Origin: an uncultured Clostridia bacterium
GTDB lineage: Bacteria > Bacillota > Clostridia > Christensenellales > UBA1242
NCBI GenBank assembly: GCA_944381225.1
Contig: CALWKJ010000042.1
Coordinates: 1 to 9,313, forward strand
DNA: 9,313 nt
Direction of reading: 5' to 3'
Shown here one piece after another: positions 6,715-9,313 of this stretch. Below the pieces are notes generated by a model. It ran no database searches. It was not told the origin of the DNA and saw nothing but the letters and a program-made list of their open reading frames with translations. The position numbers and the translations under genes were made by a program. Within the stretch, counting starts at the first letter, position 1. Each line of letters starts with the position of its first letter.

Positions 6715-6728
6715 TTTAACACTTTTTA

Positions 6729-6751
6729 TATAATTTGAATACTAATATAAT
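6729..6751 (+). promoter_or_regulatory. Possible weak promoter before ddl
   Basis: Two perfect TATAAT boxes (6729-6734 and 6746-6751) lie in the 48-bp gap between the MurF-type gene and ddl. Neither has a convincing -35 or TG extension, so this may be AT-rich background. If real, ddl could be expressed apart from the upstream genes. Confidence 0.3.
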
Positions 6752-6762
6752 TGAGGTTATAA

Positions 6763-7887
6763 ATGCAAAATATATTAGTATTTTATGGTGGGAAAAGTGT
6801 AGAACATGACATTTCGGTTATAACTGCAATACAGACATTAAAAAATATAAACACTGAAAAATATAATGTAATTCCAATTTATCAAACAAGAGAAAACGAA
6901 TTTGTAGTTGTTAATGATTACTTAAATCCAAAAGTATATTGTGATAAAGTTAAAAATTACAAAAAAGTTGAATTTGTTTTTGGAAAAAGTGAAATTAAAA
7001 TTAAAGGCTTAATCAAAAAAACTTATAAAATTGACTGTGCAATAAATTGTTTGCATGGTCTTAATGGTGAAGACGGAACACTGTCTGCACTAATGAATTT
7101 ATGCAATATACCTATTTCTTCATCTGGTCTTTTGGGAAGTAGTGTGTGCATGGATAAAATTTTAATGAAAGATATCTTTAGAGCAAACAACATACCTTGT
7201 GTTGAATATACATACTTAACAAATAATGATTATGAAAAAAGCAAAAAAGATTGTTTAAATAACATAGAAAACAAGATGAAATTTCCAGTGATTGTTAAAC
7301 CATCAAACTTGGGAAGTAGCATTGGAATTACAAAAGCAAACAACATGCAAGAGTTAGAAGATGCTTTGGATATTGCCTTTTGTTATGATAAAAGAGTTAT
7401 AATTGAAAAATGTTTAGAAAATTTTAAAGAAATAAACATTTCATGCTTGGGAAATGAAGATTGTGATTTGTCAAGTTTGGAACAACCAATAAATTGGCAA
7501 GATTTTTTAAATTTTGAGAATAAGTATCAAAACAATAATGAAACAAAAACAAAAATATTAAATCCAAACTTAAATAACAATGTAATAGAAAAAATTAAAA
7601 ATTTATCAAAGCAGATGTTTAAGATTTTTGACCTTAGTGGAGTGGTTAGAATAGACTTTATGGTGGACGAACAAAACAATGTGTTTGTAAATGAAATTAA
7701 CACCGTTCCCGGCTCACTTGCTTTTTATTTGTGGAAAGACAAAAACATTGAATTTTTTGAATTAATTGACAAATTAATAGTTTTGGCAAAAGAAAAACAC
7801 GAACAAAATAAATTGCATAAATATAATTTTTCATCAACCGTACTGCAAGATTATAAAGGAAATCAATTAAATAAATATTCAAAATAA
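6763..7887 (+). CDS. ddl: D-alanine--D-alanine ligase
   Basis: ATP-grasp ligase that joins two D-alanines for the peptidoglycan stem, 374 aa, cytoplasmic. The N-terminal motif is GGKSVEHDIS (9-18, with E14 binding the first D-Ala), then HGLNGEDG (98-105), SSSGLLGS (119-126), the ATP-grasp loop KPSNLGSSIGI (179-189), and metal ligands D298 in RIDFMVD and E311/N313 in NEINTVPGS. In the omega-loop, FLNFENKY (248-255) aligns with the region that governs second-substrate choice. Y255 matches the Tyr of D-Ala-D-Ala ligases rather than the Phe of D-Ala-D-Lac enzymes, so ordinary D-Ala-D-Ala product is expected (inference from a hand alignment). GAGG at 6753-6756 precedes the ATG by six bases. It sits after its pathway partner, the MurF-type gene. 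Confidence 0.95.
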   Translation: MQNILVFYGGKSVEHDISVITAIQTLKNINTEKYNVIPIYQTRENEFVVVNDYLNPKVYCDKVKNYKKVEFVFGKSEIKIKGLIKKTYKIDCAINCLHGLNGEDGTLSALMNLCNIPISSSGLLGSSVCMDKILMKDIFRANNIPCVEYTYLTNNDYEKSKKDCLNNIENKMKFPVIVKPSNLGSSIGITKANNMQELEDALDIAFCYDKRVIIEKCLENFKEINISCLGNEDCDLSSLEQPINWQDFLNFENKYQNNNETKTKILNPNLNNNVIEKIKNLSKQMFKIFDLSGVVRIDFMVDEQNNVFVNEINTVPGSLAFYLWKDKNIEFFELIDKLIVLAKEKHEQNKLHKYNFSSTVLQDYKGNQLNKYSK

Positions 7888-7900
7888 TGTATAATAATTC

Positions 7901-7922
7901 AAAAACGCCTTAAAGCGTTTTT
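7901..7922. terminator. Bidirectional intrinsic terminator between ddl and the HTH gene
   Basis: Arms AAAAACGC (7901-7908) and GCGTTTTT (7915-7922) pair perfectly around a 6-nt loop. On the + strand the stem merges into an eight-T run (7918-7925), ending ddl. On the - strand five Ts follow the GCG, serving the convergent HTH gene, whose last codons and stop lie within the hairpin. Confidence 0.85.
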
Positions 7923-8158
7923 TTTGTTTTTAAATATTTTGAATATATAGAATTTTTTAATGAAAAGTTGGACGGAATATACAGTCCGCCATTTTTTCCA
8001 CATTCAGAAACAACTGGAACTCCTGCCATACACAATTCGTCTATGTATCTGTAAACCGTTCTTGTGCTAATTTCAAAATTTTCTGCAATTTCTTTTGCAG
8101 TTGTTTTTTCTTTTTGTGAAATAAATAAAAATATTCCAAAAACTAAATATTGTTTCAT
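7910..8158 (-). CDS. Stand-alone HTH_11-type DNA-binding protein
   Basis: An 82-aa protein that resembles only the N-terminal winged-helix (HTH_11/DeoR-like) domain of WYL-type transcription regulators. The scanning helix is AKEIAENFEI (21-30), the recognition helix STRTVYRYIDELCMAG (31-46), and the wing VPVVSECGKNGGLYIP (47-62). This matches the usual pattern of such regulators, which continue for another 200 or more residues with a ligand-sensing WYL domain. Here only about 20 further residues follow, ending in KTKKTL, encoded inside the terminator hairpin. The gene has its own good promoter and an AAGGAG site, so it looks expressed rather than decayed. It is divergent from spoIVA, 153 bp apart. 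Target genes are unknown; autoregulation or control of spoIVA is speculation. Confidence 0.8.
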   Translation of the reverse strand: MKQYLVFGIFLFISQKEKTTAKEIAENFEISTRTVYRYIDELCMAGVPVVSECGKNGGLYIPSNFSLKNSIYSKYLKTKKTL

Positions 8159-8163
8159 AATTA

Positions 8164-8169
8164 CTCCTT
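8164..8169 (-). promoter_or_regulatory. Strong ribosome binding site of the HTH gene
   Basis: Reads AAGGAG on the minus strand, five bases before the ATG whose complement is at 8156-8158. It supports this start. Confidence 0.75.
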
Positions 8170-8178
8170 GATGCTGTT

Positions 8179-8207
8179 AGTATAGCACATTAAAAATCAA
8201 AAATCAA
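8179..8207 (-). promoter_or_regulatory. Sigma-A-type promoter of the HTH gene
   Basis: On the minus strand, -35 TTGATT (8202-8207) and -10 TATACT (8179-8184) are 17 bp apart, and TG precedes the -10 by one base (extended -10). The predicted start leaves a leader of about 14 nt. A perfect 10-bp palindrome, AACATATGTT (8208-8217), abuts the -35; palindromes this short are common by chance in AT-rich DNA. Confidence 0.7.
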
Positions 8208-8246
8208 AACATATGTTCTATTTTTTTTAAAAAAATTTTTTCAAAT

Positions 8247-8260
8247 TGATTAATTAATCA
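8247..8260. repeat. 14-bp perfect palindrome upstream of spoIVA
   Basis: TGATTAATTAATCA is fully self-complementary and overlaps by three bases the -35 element proposed for spoIVA. By base composition one or two such palindromes are expected by chance in a window of this size, so only its position suggests an operator. Confidence 0.5.
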
Positions 8261-8286
8261 TAATATGTAAAAATTCATCATAAATT
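8258..8286 (+). promoter_or_regulatory. Probable sigma-E promoter of spoIVA
   Basis: TCATAAT (8258-8264) fits the sigma-E -35 pattern KMATATT at 6 of 7 positions. CATAAATT (8279-8286) fits the -10 pattern CATACAAT at 6 of 8. The spacer is 14 bp, as I recall for sigma-E. B. subtilis spoIVA is a known member of the mother-cell sigma-E regulon, so location and type agree. No good sigma-A promoter is seen here. Confidence 0.65.
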
Positions 8287-8302
8287 AAACTAACGAACAA
8301 TC

Positions 8303-8307
8303 GGAGG
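8303..8307 (+). promoter_or_regulatory. Ribosome binding site of spoIVA
   Basis: GGAGG four bases before the ATG at 8312, one of the strongest ribosome binding sites in the window. Confidence 0.75.
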
Positions 8308-8311
8308 TTAT

Positions 8312-9313
8312 ATGGAAAGATTCGAAATATACGAAGATATAAAGAAGCGTACCAACGGAGATATATATATTGGTGTTGTTGGACCTGTAAGAAGTGGTAA
8401 GTCTATGTTTATATCTAAATTTATGCAAAACTTAGTTATTCCCAATATAGATAACAAACAGACAAAAGAAAGGGCAATAGACGAATTGCCACAAAGTGCA
8501 GAAGGTAAAACAATAATGACAACTCAACCTAAATTTGTACCAGAGCAGGCTGTTAATATAAAAGTTGATAATGTGCAACTTAAAGTAAGAATGGTAGATT
8601 GCGTTGGATATTTAATTAGTGGGGCTATGGGGCACACAGAAGATGACAAACCAAGATTAGTAAAAACACCTTGGAGCGAAAAGGAAATGCCATTTGAAGA
8701 AGCTGCTGAAATTGGTACAAAAAAAGTTATAACTGAACATTCTAGTATTGGTATAGTAATAACAACAGACGGAAGTATAAGTGATTTGCCAAGGTCGAGT
8801 TATGTAGATGCAGAAGAGAGAGTTGTAAATGAATTAAAGCAAACAGGTAAGCCTTTTGTTTTGGTAGTAAACACAACTAATCCACAAAGTGAAGATGCAA
8901 AAAAATTAACTAGTTCTCTTGCTCAAAAATATGACGTTTGTGCAGTTTGCTTAAATGTAAAGGAAATGACTGAAAATGACATTCAAAATATTTTTGAAAA
9001 AGTTTTATTGGAATTTCCAATAAAATCATTAAAAGTAAAATTGCCAGTTTGGTTGCAAGCTTTGGAACCTTCAGACGAAATTATTCAAGCAATTATACAA
9101 GAAGTTAAAAAATTTGGTGAAGGAGCAGAAAAGATTGGGCAAATAGACAAAACAAATGTTGCCTTTTTGGAAAATGAAGATTTTGAGCCACTTACAGTTG
9201 GAGCTATTAAAATGGGTGAAGGAACTATAGAGTTTGAAGTGCGCCCAAGGCAAACTTTATTTTATAAAGTTTTATCCAGACAGTGTGGAACTACCATTAA
9301 AGACGATTATCAT
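8312..9313 (+). CDS. spoIVA: Stage IV sporulation protein A, 5' part (3' end outside the window)
   Basis: Spore-coat morphogenetic ATPase made in the mother cell. It polymerises on the forespore surface, anchored by SpoVM, and forms the base for coat assembly. The first 334 residues are present; the family has about 490, so the C-terminal third is missing. The frame is open to the last base. The Walker A motif is GVVGPVRSGKS (21-31, K30), TTQPKF starts with T70-T71, and MVDCVGY carries the Walker B Asp D96. K30 and T70/T71 have the same numbers as the functional residues I recall for B. subtilis SpoIVA. TDGSISDLPR, YVDAEERVV and VVNTTNPQSE also mark the family. A probable sigma-E promoter and a strong ribosome binding site precede it. 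Confidence 0.97.
   Translation, partial: MERFEIYEDIKKRTNGDIYIGVVGPVRSGKSMFISKFMQNLVIPNIDNKQTKERAIDELPQSAEGKTIMTTQPKFVPEQAVNIKVDNVQLKVRMVDCVGYLISGAMGHTEDDKPRLVKTPWSEKEMPFEEAAEIGTKKVITEHSSIGIVITTDGSISDLPRSSYVDAEERVVNELKQTGKPFVLVVNTTNPQSEDAKKLTSSLAQKYDVCAVCLNVKEMTENDIQNIFEKVLLEFPIKSLKVKLPVWLQALEPSDEIIQAIIQEVKKFGEGAEKIGQIDKTNVAFLENEDFEPLTVGAIKMGEGTIEFEVRPRQTLFYKVLSRQCGTTIKDDYH

Noticed and set aside
8221..8241. T-run, A-run, T-run tract between the divergent promoters as a terminator or bent DNA element
   Set aside because: It has no G or C in a stem, so it is not a convincing terminator. An A-tract bend is possible, but nothing in the sequence ties it to a function.
9071..9253. 60-codon minus-strand frame inside spoIVA
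   Set aside because: Antisense shadow of conserved SpoIVA sequence with a composition typical of such shadows.

Overview
The window is AT-rich (roughly 30% G+C by eye) and densely coding, almost all on the + strand. It holds bacterial core genes typical of Bacillota. A sporulation gene (spoIVA) with a good match to a sigma-E promoter points to an endospore-forming lineage, probably an uncultured Clostridia member. No gene shows clear phage, transposon or plasmid character. Species cannot be named from sequence alone.

Layout. (1) 2-1911: the 3' part of an RNase J gene, overlapping by one base an O-methyltransferase of the TrmR/YrrM type. (2) 1912-2256: a gene-free gap with a near-identical pair of 26-bp direct repeats and then a long hairpin that looks like an intrinsic terminator. 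A -10-like box just upstream makes a small RNA of about 110 nt possible. (3) 2257-2790: a PAP2 membrane phosphatase whose extended -10 box lies so close to its ATG that the mRNA looks leaderless. (4) 2849-4348: tsaE, tsaB and a rimI-like acetyltransferase, tightly packed. The first two serve tRNA t6A synthesis; tsaD is not in the window. (5) 4379-7887: an alpha/beta hydrolase, a MurF-type ligase with a five-helix membrane domain at its N-terminus, and D-Ala-D-Ala ligase. The last two act in sequence: Ddl makes D-Ala-D-Ala and MurF adds it to the UDP-MurNAc-tripeptide. (6) 7901-7922: a hairpin terminator shared by ddl and a convergent small gene. (7) 7910-8158, minus strand: an 82-residue stand-alone HTH protein resembling only the N-terminal domain of WYL/DeoR-type regulators. 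(8) 8159-8311: a divergent promoter region with a sigma-A-like promoter leftward and a sigma-E-like promoter rightward, the latter touched by a 14-bp palindrome. (9) 8312 to the end: spoIVA, cut by the window edge.

Most genes are housekeeping. The least ordinary points are the membrane-anchored MurF without the usual MurF N-terminal domain, the hydrolase wedged between tRNA-modification and cell-wall genes, the mini-HTH regulator facing spoIVA, and the repeat-plus-terminator element after trmR.
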